This document shows positions 8,806 through 16,331 of a DNA stretch of 29,038 nt, in pieces. The position numbers were made by a program, and so were the translations under genes. Below the pieces are notes generated by a model. The model was not told the DNA's origin and did not search any database. It was given only the letters and a program-made list of their open reading frames with translations. Origin of the DNA: Thioalkalivibrio sp. (GTDB taxonomy: Bacteria; Pseudomonadota; Gammaproteobacteria; SpSt-1174). Where the stretch lies: contig DSBO01000014.1 of assembly GCA_011046015.1 (NCBI GenBank), positions 1-29,038 on the forward strand, read 5' to 3'. Numbering within the stretch: the stretch's first letter is position 1; every line of letters starts with the position of its first letter.

Positions 8806-9153
8806 ATGGCATTCAACAATTTCGAGATGGGTGACTACCAGACCGCCCAGACGCTGGAAACCTTCGGCTTCCTGCCCAAGCTGACGCAGGACGAGATCCA
8901 CGCGCAGATTGCTTACATCATCGCCCAGGGCTGGACCCCGGCCATCGAGCATGAGCATCCGAGCCAGTCCACCAACCATTACTGGACCATGTGGAAGCTG
9001 CCGTTCTTCGGACAGACCGATCTGAACTCGGTGCTGGCCGAGCTGGAGGCCTGCCGTCGTAAGTACCCCGATCATCACGTTCGCCTGATCGGCTACGACA
9101 ACTACTCGCAGAGCCAGGGCTCCTGCTTCGTGGTCTACGAAGGTCGCAGCTAG
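8806..9153 (+). CDS. cbbS: Rubisco small subunit, form IA (carboxysomal)
   Basis: 115 residues. It forms the caps of the L8S8 Rubisco; in alpha-carboxysomes the L8S8 enzyme is bound by the N-terminal repeats of CsoS2. Family features are ETFGFLPKLTQDEIHAQIAY, the YWTMWKLPFFG segment and NYSQSQGSCFVVYEGRS at the end. The gene begins at an ATG preceded by GCGAGGAC, a good ribosome site. A long hairpin (9169-9196) lies between this gene and csoS2 and may hold the cbbLS part of the message at a higher level than the rest. Confidence 0.98.
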   Translation: MAFNNFEMGDYQTAQTLETFGFLPKLTQDEIHAQIAYIIAQGWTPAIEHEHPSQSTNHYWTMWKLPFFGQTDLNSVLAELEACRRKYPDHHVRLIGYDNYSQSQGSCFVVYEGRS

Positions 9154-9168
9154 GCAAGGCGTGGAATC

Positions 9169-9196
9169 ACGGCTGCCCCGAGGGCGGGGCAGCCGT
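9169..9196 (+). terminator. long hairpin between cbbS and csoS2 (partial terminator or mRNA-stabilising structure)
   Basis: ACGGCTGCCCCG (9169-9180) pairs perfectly with CGGGGCAGCCGT (9185-9196) around the loop AGGG. That is a 12-pair stem with no T-run after it. In carboxysome operons the Rubisco genes are needed in large excess over csoS2, so a structure that protects or partly ends the cbbLS message at this place makes sense; this role is inferred. Confidence 0.6.
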
Positions 9197-9234
9197 CACG
9201 ATCTGAAACGTATATCGACGCGACGGGGTTAACG

Positions 9235-11514
9235 ATGACTGCAAATACCAACAGCAACAGTGCACGCGAGGCGGCTCTCGCCCGGCGCCGTGCCCTGTCC
9301 ACCCAGGGCAAGGCGGCGCTCGGCGGTTCGTCCGCCTCGGCCGGTCGCAGCGTTCTTGCTTCGGACGCAACTGCGGCTAGTGGTACCCGTACTCCGGTAG
9401 CTCGTCCAACGACGACGCCGGGCGGTTCGGCCCGTGCTGCCTCCCGGGCGCGTCGCCAGGCGATGTCCGTTCGCGGCAAGGCGGGGGTGAGCACTGCCGA
9501 TCGTACTCGCGAGGTCCCGGCCCAGGGTCTGTCCAACCAGACCGTCACCACGCCTGCGGCGCAGGACCAGGGCGATTGCGGATGTGACTGCAAGGGCGAA
9601 GGCAGTAATCGCGTTGAAACACGCGAGACCAGGGCGACAGCCTCGACGAGCCGGCCGAAGGTGAGCCCGAAGCTGCTCGCCAAGGCGGCCAAGAATATCA
9701 GCACGACCCGCGCGGCAGCGCTGGCACGGCGTCAGGCCATGTCGACGCGTGGCAAGGCGGGCGTGAGCAAGAACGGCATGAGCGCAGCGCAGACCGCGCG
9801 CGCCGCCAATCCGAACATGACCAGCCGCGAGCTGGCCCAGGCCCTGCGTGAACAGCGCAGCAAGAACGGTAAGGCGGGCACGAAGAAGTCCGAGCCCGTG
9901 GGCCGCATGCGCCCCGGCCGGCCCGACGCCGGTGCCGCCTCGGACCAGCCCTGGAAGGTGGGCGCGAGCGAAACCGTTCGTGGCCAGACCGTGACCGGCA
10001 CGATGGTGGGGCGCAGCAGGAAGACCACGGGTGACGAGCCCAGCACCTGCCGCAGCGTCACCGGCACCGAGTACATGGGTGCCGATATCTTCCGCGACTT
10101 CTGCCAGGCCGAGCCCGGCAAGGGGCCGAGCAAGGTGCGGGTGAGCCCGACCGGCCACGGCAACCGGGTGACCGGCAACGAGGTGGGTCGCAGCGACAAG
10201 GTGACCGGCGATGAGCCCGGTACCTGCAAGCGCGTGACCGGCTCCGAGTACGTGAGCCCGAGTCAGACCGAGCAGTTCTGCGGCACGAAACCCGAGCCGG
10301 GCCCGCGCAGGATGACGGGCAGCGAGACCCGCAAGGGCAAGACCGTGACGGGCGATAACGTGGGTCGCTCCGGGAAGGTGACCGGTGACGAGACCGGCGC
10401 GAACCGCACGCTGACCGGTACGCAGTACATGAAAAAGGGTGACGGCAAGGCCCCCGCCAAGGTCGGCACCAGCCAGACCCTGCGTGGTGGTTCCGTGACT
10501 GGCACCATGGTGGGTCGGGGCGAGCGCGTGACCGGTGACGAGCCGGGCAGCTGCCGCAATATCACCGGTGACGACTATGTCGGCCAGGAGCAGTACAGCG
10601 GGTTCTGTGCCAAGACCCCGGCGCCGCAGGATCGCAAGGTCGGTGTCTCCCAGACCCTCAAGGGGCGTCCGGTGAGCGGCACCCTGACCGGCCGTGGCGA
10701 GCGCGTGACCGGTGACGAACCCGGCACCTGCAAGGCCATCACCGGCACGCCCTACGCGGGTGCCGAGCAGTACCGCAACTACTGCAAGCCGGAAGAGACG
10801 AACCTGGCCGCGGCCCGTACCCGCGTGCAGCGTTCCACGCCTGGCTCCGTGATGACCGGTATCCAGCCCGGCATCAACGGGCGCACGACCGGTGCCCAGA
10901 AAGGGGCCTGCGAACCGGTGAGCGGAACCCCCTACGTGGGTGCCGACCAGTTCGCCCAAGCCTGCCCCTCGGTGCCGGCCGAGCCCGGCAGCCCCGATTT
11001 CCCGCAGCCGCTGGAAGGCGCGCCCTGGGGTCAGTTCAGTGTCTCTGCGCCGGTGCATGCGGCGCAGACGGAGGCCGCGCGCAGCAGCGTCACCGGCAGT
11101 TCTTACGAGAAGGGCACCATCACCGGGCCATTCGGCATGGCCAGCGGCAAGGTGACCGGTACCGAGGAGGCGCGCTTTGGTCGTGGCAACGGTAGTCAGG
11201 AGCCCGTCGCGCCCATGCCGGAAACGGTTGAAGAGGTCGATGGCCGCGTGAAGGGGCGTATCACCGGTGAAGGCATGGAAGCCGGTCTGAAGATTACCGG
11301 TGACGACTGGGATCGCGGTGATCGGGTGACCGGTACCGAGGGCATGTCTGCCGTGCGCCGCAACCCGACGCGACGCGGTGGCCCGATGTCGAGCGCCATG
11401 CAGCCGCCCAAGCGCAACGAGGACGTGCCGGCGCCGGTGAGCAAGGTGACGGGTGGCAGCGGCAACACCGAAAAGGGTTCCCTGATCACCTACTCGGGCG
11501 GTGCCCGCGGCTAA
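9235..11514 (+). CDS. csoS2: CsoS2, carboxysome assembly scaffold
   Basis: 759 residues, basic and largely disordered, shorter than the roughly 870 of Halothiobacillus neapolitanus. Four N-region helical repeats are visible at about residues 9-29, 64-86, 157-178 and 192-215 (core pattern ARRxAMSxRGKAG); in the family these bind Rubisco. About six M repeats lie at residues 241-578, each with VTG-type motifs (TVTGTMVGR, KVTGDEPGTC), a cysteine and a Y..FC-like end; in the family these bind the shell. The third M repeat (about 360-405) lacks its cysteines. The C region (579-759) has further VTG motifs and ends in the conserved tail SLITYSGGARG, which anchors to the shell. An ATG at 9235 follows a GGGGTTAACG stretch. 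A possible -1 frameshift site is at 10431-10437. The opposite strand carries a long open frame that is only a shadow. Confidence 0.97.
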   Translation: MTANTNSNSAREAALARRRALSTQGKAALGGSSASAGRSVLASDATAASGTRTPVARPTTTPGGSARAASRARRQAMSVRGKAGVSTADRTREVPAQGLSNQTVTTPAAQDQGDCGCDCKGEGSNRVETRETRATASTSRPKVSPKLLAKAAKNISTTRAAALARRQAMSTRGKAGVSKNGMSAAQTARAANPNMTSRELAQALREQRSKNGKAGTKKSEPVGRMRPGRPDAGAASDQPWKVGASETVRGQTVTGTMVGRSRKTTGDEPSTCRSVTGTEYMGADIFRDFCQAEPGKGPSKVRVSPTGHGNRVTGNEVGRSDKVTGDEPGTCKRVTGSEYVSPSQTEQFCGTKPEPGPRRMTGSETRKGKTVTGDNVGRSGKVTGDETGANRTLTGTQYMKKGDGKAPAKVGTSQTLRGGSVTGTMVGRGERVTGDEPGSCRNITGDDYVGQEQYSGFCAKTPAPQDRKVGVSQTLKGRPVSGTLTGRGERVTGDEPGTCKAITGTPYAGAEQYRNYCKPEETNLAAARTRVQRSTPGSVMTGIQPGINGRTTGAQKGACEPVSGTPYVGADQFAQACPSVPAEPGSPDFPQPLEGAPWGQFSVSAPVHAAQTEAARSSVTGSSYEKGTITGPFGMASGKVTGTEEARFGRGNGSQEPVAPMPETVEEVDGRVKGRITGEGMEAGLKITGDDWDRGDRVTGTEGMSAVRRNPTRRGGPMSSAMQPPKRNEDVPAPVSKVTGGSGNTEKGSLITYSGGARG

Positions 11515-11530
11515 GGGCTGACGGACGACC

Positions 11531-13075
11531 ATGCTGAATCGCCAACGCCACACGATGCGCGGATCGACCCGGCCCACGGCGCCCATGCGCCGTCCCGGGG
11601 CGGTCGGCGGCAGCCCCGGGGTTGCCACCACGCCAGGCGCAGCCGCGCAGGGTGGGCAGGGGCGGCACGCGCTGGCGCGTGAGGACGAGAACGTCCGGCT
11701 GTTCGACTACGAACAGCGCGTGAAGTCCAGCTTCGATGCCATCGTGCCGGTGCTCAAGCGCATCTCGGCCCTGCAGCACGAGGCCGACTTCGAGGCTCGC
11801 GCCCAGTGCATCGCCCGCGACGAGCTCGGCTTCGAGCTTCCGCAGACGATCCTGGCCGATGCCTGGGTGGAACAGCTCGACATGCGTCGCCTGTTCGCCT
11901 GGTGTGTGTTCGAGACCTACCGTCGCTACTGCGACGACTTTATCACCACCGACCCCCTGCGCTCGACAGGCAGCGGGTCGATGGACGAGGCAGGCTTTAC
12001 GGCCTTCCTGCAGGACTGCGGGTTCCACACCCTGGACGTGTCGCCCTGCGCCGACGGACGGCTGGCCCACGTGATTCGCTACGTGCTGCGCCTGCCGTAC
12101 CGCCAGGTGCGCCGCAAGTCCTACGCAGGGGCGATGTTCGACATCGAGGACAGCCTGCAGAAGTGGGTCGAGACCGAGATGCTGCGGTATCGCGAGGGCC
12201 GGCCGAACACGGCCGATGCGCCGACGCGCTACCTGAAGGCGGTGGTCTATCACCACAGCTCGGTGGACCCCCGCCACGAGGGTTGTGCCGCGCACGGTTC
12301 CGACACCCGGCGTGCAGCCGAGGGTGGACTGGAGAAGCTGCTGGGTTTCCAGCAGGCCGTCGAGAACAGCTTCTGCTGCGGCGCCTCCATCGACCTGCTG
12401 CTGATCGGGCTGGACACGGATACGGACGCGATTCGCGTGCATGTGCCGAACGGCCAGGGCGTGATCGACCTGGAGCGTTATGTCGACACGCAGGCGCTGT
12501 ATGAGGCTACGCGCGGGCTGAGTGCCGCTGAGGCACCGGCGCGGATTGCGCAGGCGGTGAAGGATGTGGCCCCCGACGCGCAACCGGGCATGGCCCGACT
12601 GGTGTGCCAGTTACTGGAGAACAACCTCTCGCAGGTTGAGTACGTGCGCCGCTATTACAACGGGCATTACAGCGACATCGGGCACGCCGAGCGCTTCATC
12701 GGGGCGGGCATCGGGTTCGAGGAAGTGCAACTGCGCAACCTCACCTACTTCGCCTACCTCGACACGGTAGAGGAAGCGACGCAGCACCTGGACGTGGGCG
12801 TGAAGATCTTTTCGAAACTGAACGTGTCGCATGGACTGCCCATCCCGGTGGTGGTGCGCTACGACTATCACGGGCAGGTGCCGGGGGCGCGCGAGCGGGC
12901 TGCCGAGCATTGCGAACGCGTCGCCAACGCACTCAATGCGCGTTACGCAGATCTCGCCGAGCGCGGATTGCTGCACACGCTGCAGGTAGTGCGTGACTGC
13001 AACGCCGGGGGCCGGATCGAAACGCTGGGCTGTTCCGCCAGTGGCCAGAACATGAATGCGCAGGAGGCTCACTGA
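11531..13075 (+). CDS. csoSCA: CsoSCA, carboxysomal carbonic anhydrase
   Basis: 514 residues, the usual length for this divergent beta-type carbonic anhydrase (CsoS3). It sits inside the carboxysome and converts bicarbonate to CO2 for Rubisco. The active-site set is present: Cys173, Asp175 and Arg177 in SPCADGR, then His242 in VVYHHSS and Cys252 in HEGCAAHG. A disordered, Pro/Gly/Arg-rich N-terminal tail (residues 1-50) matches the part known to tether the enzyme to Rubisco in H. neapolitanus. A helical domain (about 50-145), the catalytic domain and a degenerate second catalytic-like domain follow. The stop overlaps the ATG of csoS4A (TGATG). Confidence 0.97.
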   Translation: MLNRQRHTMRGSTRPTAPMRRPGAVGGSPGVATTPGAAAQGGQGRHALAREDENVRLFDYEQRVKSSFDAIVPVLKRISALQHEADFEARAQCIARDELGFELPQTILADAWVEQLDMRRLFAWCVFETYRRYCDDFITTDPLRSTGSGSMDEAGFTAFLQDCGFHTLDVSPCADGRLAHVIRYVLRLPYRQVRRKSYAGAMFDIEDSLQKWVETEMLRYREGRPNTADAPTRYLKAVVYHHSSVDPRHEGCAAHGSDTRRAAEGGLEKLLGFQQAVENSFCCGASIDLLLIGLDTDTDAIRVHVPNGQGVIDLERYVDTQALYEATRGLSAAEAPARIAQAVKDVAPDAQPGMARLVCQLLENNLSQVEYVRRYYNGHYSDIGHAERFIGAGIGFEEVQLRNLTYFAYLDTVEEATQHLDVGVKIFSKLNVSHGLPIPVVVRYDYHGQVPGARERAAEHCERVANALNARYADLAERGLLHTLQVVRDCNAGGRIETLGCSASGQNMNAQEAH

Positions 13076-13332
13076 TGAAGATTTGCCAGGTTGAACGCCC
13101 GCTGGTCTCGACCAATCGCATTCCGGGGCTGGAACACAAGCACCTGCAGGTGGTGCGTGACGGCAGTTCCAAGGTGGTGGCGGTCGACGCGGTCGGCTGC
13201 ATCCCGGGCGACTGGGTCATCTGCGTGGGCAGCTCCGCGGCGCGCGAGGCGGCCGGGAGCAAGGAGTACCCGAGCGACCTGACCATCGTGGGGATCATCG
13301 ACCGCTGGCCCCCGGAAGGGGAGCAGGCCTGA
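13075..13332 (+). CDS. csoS4A: CsoS4A, pentameric carboxysome vertex protein
   Basis: 85 residues, a bacterial microcompartment vertex (BMV, Pfam EutN/CcmL) protein that closes the corners of the icosahedral shell as pentamers. The protein opens with MKICQVERPLVSTNRIPGLEH, the family signature, and ends with DLTIVGIIDRW plus a short acidic tail. It overlaps csoSCA at its start and csoS4B at its end (both TGATG), so the three are translationally coupled. Confidence 0.97.
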   Translation: MKICQVERPLVSTNRIPGLEHKHLQVVRDGSSKVVAVDAVGCIPGDWVICVGSSAAREAAGSKEYPSDLTIVGIIDRWPPEGEQA

Positions 13333-13583
13333 TGGATATCCTGCAGGTCGAGATGCCACTGGTGTGTACCCGCCGCATCGCCGGGCTCAAGCAGGCCAGT
13401 CTGCGTGTCCTGCGGGATGAAAGTGGCAAGCGCCACGTCGCGGTGGATCCGGTCGGGGCGCGTGAGGGCAACTGGGTTTTCACCGTCAGCGGTTCGGCCG
13501 CCCGCTACGCCGCCGGTGACTTCGAGGTGCTAACCGATCTGACGATTGGCGGGATCATCGATCAATGGGAAGCCGACGCCTGA
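13332..13583 (+). CDS. csoS4B: CsoS4B, pentameric carboxysome vertex protein
   Basis: 83 residues, second BMV vertex protein, paralogous to CsoS4A (MDILQVEMPLVCTRRIAGLK at the start, DLTIGGIIDQWEADA at the end). The two-copy arrangement is normal in alpha-carboxysome operons. Its ATG overlaps the csoS4A stop. A 65-base gap with the Shine-Dalgarno CAGGAG separates it from the first csoS1. Confidence 0.97.
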   Translation: MDILQVEMPLVCTRRIAGLKQASLRVLRDESGKRHVAVDPVGAREGNWVFTVSGSAARYAAGDFEVLTDLTIGGIIDQWEADA

Positions 13584-13648
13584 GACGGCGGCTGGATCAA
13601 GTAACGAACTTTACGACATCAACAACCGAGTCAGCAGGAGACATACAG

Positions 13649-13939
13649 ATGGCAAACGAAAGCTACGGCATCGCACTGGGCATGATCGAAACGCGCGGGC
13701 TGGTGCCCGCCATCGAGGCGGCAGACGCCATGACCAAGGCCGCGGAGGTCCGCCTTATCGGGCGTGAATTCGTCGGCGGCGGCTATGTCACCGTGCTGGT
13801 TCGCGGTGAAACCGGCGCAGTGAACGCCGCGGTTCGCGCCGGCGCCGATGCCTGCGAACGTGTCGGTGACGGCCTGGTGGCCGCGCATATCATCGCCCGC
13901 CCGCATCGCGAGGTGGAACCGGTTCTGAGTAACAAGTAA
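13649..13939 (+). CDS. csoS1: CsoS1 shell hexamer, copy 1
   Basis: 96 residues, a single-domain BMC-H protein that tiles the carboxysome facets as hexamers. The core MIETRGLVPAIEAADAMTKA and the pore-loop segment IGREFVGGGY are intact. It follows CAGGAG at 13634-13639. The open frame continues upstream to 13565, but the ribosome site and family length place the start at 13649. By order it corresponds to csoS1C of H. neapolitanus. It has the shortest C-terminal tail of the three copies (EVEPVLSNK). Confidence 0.97.
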   Translation: MANESYGIALGMIETRGLVPAIEAADAMTKAAEVRLIGREFVGGGYVTVLVRGETGAVNAAVRAGADACERVGDGLVAAHIIARPHREVEPVLSNK

Positions 13940-13980
13940 CGCCGATTTACGACTTAAATCCCGACGACGGAGAGACGACG

Positions 13981-14289
13981 ATGGCAAGCGAAAACTATGG
14001 TATTGCTCTGGGTATGATCGAAACGCGTGGCCTGGTGCCGGCGATTGAAGCCGCCGACGCCATGACCAAGGCCGCGGAAGTTCGCCTGATCGGCCGCGAA
14101 TTCGTGGGCGGCGGTTACGTGACCGTGCTGGTCCGCGGTGAAACCGGCGCAGTGAACGCCGCGGTTCGTGCCGGTGCCGATGCCTGCGAACGCGTGGGTG
14201 ACGGCCTGGTGGCCGCGCACATCATCGCCCGCCCGCATCGCGAAGTTGAGCCGGTGCTGCCGGCTGGTGGGAACAAGGCCGCCGAGTAA
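13981..14289 (+). CDS. csoS1: CsoS1 shell hexamer, copy 2
   Basis: 102 residues, BMC-H facet protein, identical to copy 1 over the core apart from the first few residues (MASENYG against MANESYG) and a longer tail (LPAGGNKAAE). GGAGAG at 13970-13975 gives a good ribosome site. By order it corresponds to csoS1A. A separate strong ribosome site on each copy fits the very high shell-protein output needed. Confidence 0.97.
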   Translation: MASENYGIALGMIETRGLVPAIEAADAMTKAAEVRLIGREFVGGGYVTVLVRGETGAVNAAVRAGADACERVGDGLVAAHIIARPHREVEPVLPAGGNKAAE

Positions 14290-14341
14290 TCGGCGAGCCT
14301 CCACCCACCCCGCGATCATCCATTCAACAGGAGTATCTGAG

Positions 14342-14656
14342 ATGGCCAACGATAGTTACGGTATTGCGCTCGGCATGATCGAGACCCGCGGGCTGGTGCC
14401 CGCCATCGAGGCGGCAGACGCCATGACCAAGGCGGCGGAAGTGCGCCTGATCGGCCGCGAGTTCGTGGGCGGCGGTTACGTGACCGTGCTGGTCCGCGGT
14501 GAGACCGGTGCGGTGAACGCCGCGGTTCGTGCCGGCGCCGATGCCTGCGAACGCGTGGGTGATGGCCTGGTGGCCGCGCACATCATCGCCCGTCCGCACC
14601 GCGAAGTGGAGCCGGTGCTGGCGTCCGAAGGTGGCAGCGGTTCCGCGCGCAGCTAA
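14342..14656 (+). CDS. csoS1: CsoS1 shell hexamer, copy 3
   Basis: 104 residues, BMC-H facet protein with the same core as the other two copies and the longest C-terminal extension, Gly/Ser-rich (ASEGGSGSARS). In H. neapolitanus the third copy, CsoS1B, also carries an extension, so this is the likely counterpart. AGGAG at 14330-14334 precedes the ATG at 14342. At the DNA level it is a mosaic: its first third shares a 47-base identical run with copy 1 and its middle a 41-base identical run with copy 2. Confidence 0.96.
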   Translation: MANDSYGIALGMIETRGLVPAIEAADAMTKAAEVRLIGREFVGGGYVTVLVRGETGAVNAAVRAGADACERVGDGLVAAHIIARPHREVEPVLASEGGSGSARS

Positions 14657-14691
14657 GTGCTCGGATCTGGCAGACTGACTGATCCGTCGTC

Positions 14692-15171
14692 ATGTTGCAC
14701 GCCATCGCCGATCAGCGGGTCTTCGGTTACCTCGGTCGGGCCCTGAGCTTCGAGCTCTCCGCGGTCCAGCAGTACAGCACCCAGGCGCGACTCGTCGCGA
14801 CCTGGGGGCTGGCCGAGGCAGCGGAGCGCCTGCGCGAGGAGGCACGCGAGGAGATGGGGCATGTGGACCGCATCATCTCCCGCATGCTTGCTCTCGGTGT
14901 GGCTCCCAATGCCTCGCAGTTGCGGCCGGTTTCCCTTGGTCGCTGCCTGCAGGAACTGCTACAAAGGAATCATGCGTTCGAGCTGGAGCTCGTTCGCCTG
15001 TATGACGACGCCACGCGTCACTGCGCCCGGCAGGGTGATCACGACAACCGTGTGTTCTTTGAGGCGTTGCTCGAAGAGGAAAAGGCCCACGGCCGTGAAT
15101 TGTCCGCCTGGCTGTTGCAGCTGGAAGGCCCGGGTGCCAGCCAACAAGGCAGGGATCGCGCCACCTTTTGA
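14692..15171 (+). CDS. carboxysome-operon ferritin-like (bacterioferritin-type) protein
   Basis: 159 residues, a four-helix ferritin-like protein commonly found after csoS1 genes in proteobacterial cso operons. A complete di-iron ligand set can be read: Glu21 (SFELSAVQQY), Glu54 and His57 (REEMGHVD), Glu97 or Glu99 (HAFELELVRLYDD), and Glu130 with His133 (LEEEKAHGREL). Its job in the carboxysome context is not settled; iron handling or oxidative protection is an inference. No clear Shine-Dalgarno precedes the ATG at 14692, so the exact start is less certain than the family. Confidence 0.88.
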   Translation: MLHAIADQRVFGYLGRALSFELSAVQQYSTQARLVATWGLAEAAERLREEAREEMGHVDRIISRMLALGVAPNASQLRPVSLGRCLQELLQRNHAFELELVRLYDDATRHCARQGDHDNRVFFEALLEEEKAHGRELSAWLLQLEGPGASQQGRDRATF

Positions 15172-15182
15172 TGGAGGTAGCC

Positions 15183-15446
15183 ATGAGTGAGCAGTGGCAG
15201 GAAAGAAAGCATCCCGTTCGCCTGGAACGGCGCTACGAGTTTCCCGATTACGGCAGCCTGCGCGATTTTCTGGATCGAGCCGCCGAGCTGTCGGAACGCG
15301 AGGGCCTCTATCCCGACATGGGATTCGGTCGAGACTATGTCAATGTGACCATCCACCTGGCAGAGGGCGCCGAGGAACTTGGCCCCGAACAGCGACGCTT
15401 TGCCGAGCAGCTCGATGCGCTGCTGGCGGGCGACACGCAGCACTGA
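15183..15446 (+). CDS. acRAF: acRAF, alpha-carboxysome Rubisco assembly factor (pterin dehydratase-like)
   Basis: 87 residues. It belongs to the pterin-4a-carbinolamine dehydratase fold but in cso operons acts as a Rubisco assembly chaperone. Visible signatures are RLERRYEFPDYGSLRDFLDR and EREGLYPDMGFGRDYVNVTI. The ATG at 15183 lies 5 bases after GGAGG (15173-15177); upstream in-frame ATG and TTG codons at 15171 and 15168 overlap that ribosome site and are unlikely starts. The gene sits between the ferritin-like gene and mcdA, the usual place. Confidence 0.93.
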   Translation: MSEQWQERKHPVRLERRYEFPDYGSLRDFLDRAAELSEREGLYPDMGFGRDYVNVTIHLAEGAEELGPEQRRFAEQLDALLAGDTQH

Positions 15447-15454
15447 GGCGCACC

Positions 15455-16080
15455 ATGCCCGTTATCGCCCTGGTCGGAAACAAAGGTGGTGCGGGCAAGA
15501 CCACGCTCGCGGTCAATCTGGCGGACGCGCTCTCGCGAAGGGCCCCTACCGTGATTCTGGATGCGGACCCGCAGGGGTCGGCCCTGCAATGGGAGCCTTC
15601 GCGGGCGAGCGTGGCGACCTGACGGTGATGGATGCCTCCGAGGATCCCGCGGATCGTGTTCACCAAGTGCAGGGTGCGTACCGTCACATCATCATCGACT
15701 GTCCGCCTTCGGTGCACGCGCCGCAGTTGCACGCCGCGCTCACCGTCGCGGATCTGGCGCTGATACCGGTGCAGCCATCGCCCGTGGATCTGTGGGCGAC
15801 CGTGCATATCGAACGGGCGCTTGAGCACGCGCGGATTGTGAATCGGCGTCTCTCCGCCATGATCGTCATCAATCAGCTCGAGTCGCGCACGATGCTGTCA
15901 CGTCTGATGCACGAAGCGGTATCGGAACTCGAGGTGCCGGTAGCCAGAACGGCCATCCGTCGCCGTGCGGTGTACCGCAACAGCGCACTTGAAGGGCGTA
16001 GCGTGCTCGACATGGGGCAGCGAGGCGCTGATGCCGCCGCCGAAATCGAACATTTGCTCAACGAGGTGATCACGTCATGA
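15455..16080 (+). pseudogene. mcdA: mcdA, ParA-type carboxysome positioning ATPase, interrupted by a frameshift
   Basis: The ATG at 15455 opens a ParA/MinD-type ATPase: deviant Walker A NKGGAGKTT (residues 9-17) and Walker A' DADPQGSAL. This frame then hits TGA at 15620-15622. The rest of the protein (MDA, IIIDCPPSV Walker B, IHIERALEHAR and on to LLNEVITS) continues without a break in the frame one base earlier, up to TGA at 16078-16080. One missing base in the G run at 15591-15593, just after the codon for ...ALQW, would restore a protein of about 208 residues. McdA spreads on the nucleoid and spaces carboxysomes together with McdB, whose gene overlaps this stop (ATGA). Whether the break is real, a sequencing error or recoding cannot be told here; no classic slippery heptamer is seen at the junction. 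Confidence 0.88.
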
Positions 16081-16331
16081 GCGACAGCGACAAGACCCGA
16101 CAGAAACTCGTCGACACCATCCGCAGAACCCGTGAAGGGGCAGCGGAGAAGCCGGCCGAGGCGGCACCCTCGGCAGAGAAGACCGCAGCGGTGAAAAAGG
16201 CGTCGGTGGCCAGGAAGCGTCGCGCCAGCAACGCGCAGCCCGAGCGCCGTGCCGCGGAGCAAGCGAAGGCAGGCACTGCAAAGAGCACCGTGGACGCCTA
16301 TCAGAGTGGCGGGCGCGTCTGGCCAGACTGA
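16077..16331 (+). CDS. mcdB: McdB-like carboxysome positioning adaptor
   Basis: 84 residues, highly charged (Lys, Arg, Glu, Ala), without a globular core, ending in the tryptophan-containing tail GGRVWPD. Small disordered proteins with a C-terminal Trp directly after a ParA gene are the McdB type found in alpha-carboxysome operons; they link carboxysomes to McdA. The ATG overlaps the mcdA stop (ATGA at 16077-16080). It stays intact and coupled to mcdA, which speaks for recent loss or an error in mcdA rather than old decay. It is the last gene of the cso operon here. Confidence 0.82.
   Translation: MSDSDKTRQKLVDTIRRTREGAAEKPAEAAPSAEKTAAVKKASVARKRRASNAQPERRAAEQAKAGTAKSTVDAYQSGGRVWPD

Larger units (their letters stand above)
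13649..14611 (+). repeat. csoS1: tandem triplication of csoS1
   Basis: Three direct copies of about 270 bases start at 13649, 13981 and 14342. Their encoded cores are identical at nearly every residue while third-codon positions differ, and the pattern of differences switches along copy 3. This shows duplication followed by purifying selection and probably gene conversion. Confidence 0.9.

Noticed and set aside
9700..10960. Regularly spaced repeats that might suggest a CRISPR array or a satellite
   Set aside because: They are protein-level M and N repeats of CsoS2 with variable DNA, in frame throughout.
9229..11631. Open frame of 800 codons on the - strand opposite csoS2
   Set aside because: The repeat pattern is the reverse reading of the CsoS2 repeats; csoS2 has the ribosome site, the conserved tail and the operon context.
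15585..15625. Programmed -1 frameshifting as explanation for the split mcdA
   Set aside because: No slippery heptamer of the X XXY YYZ type and no clear downstream stem is visible at the junction; a missing base in a G run is simpler.
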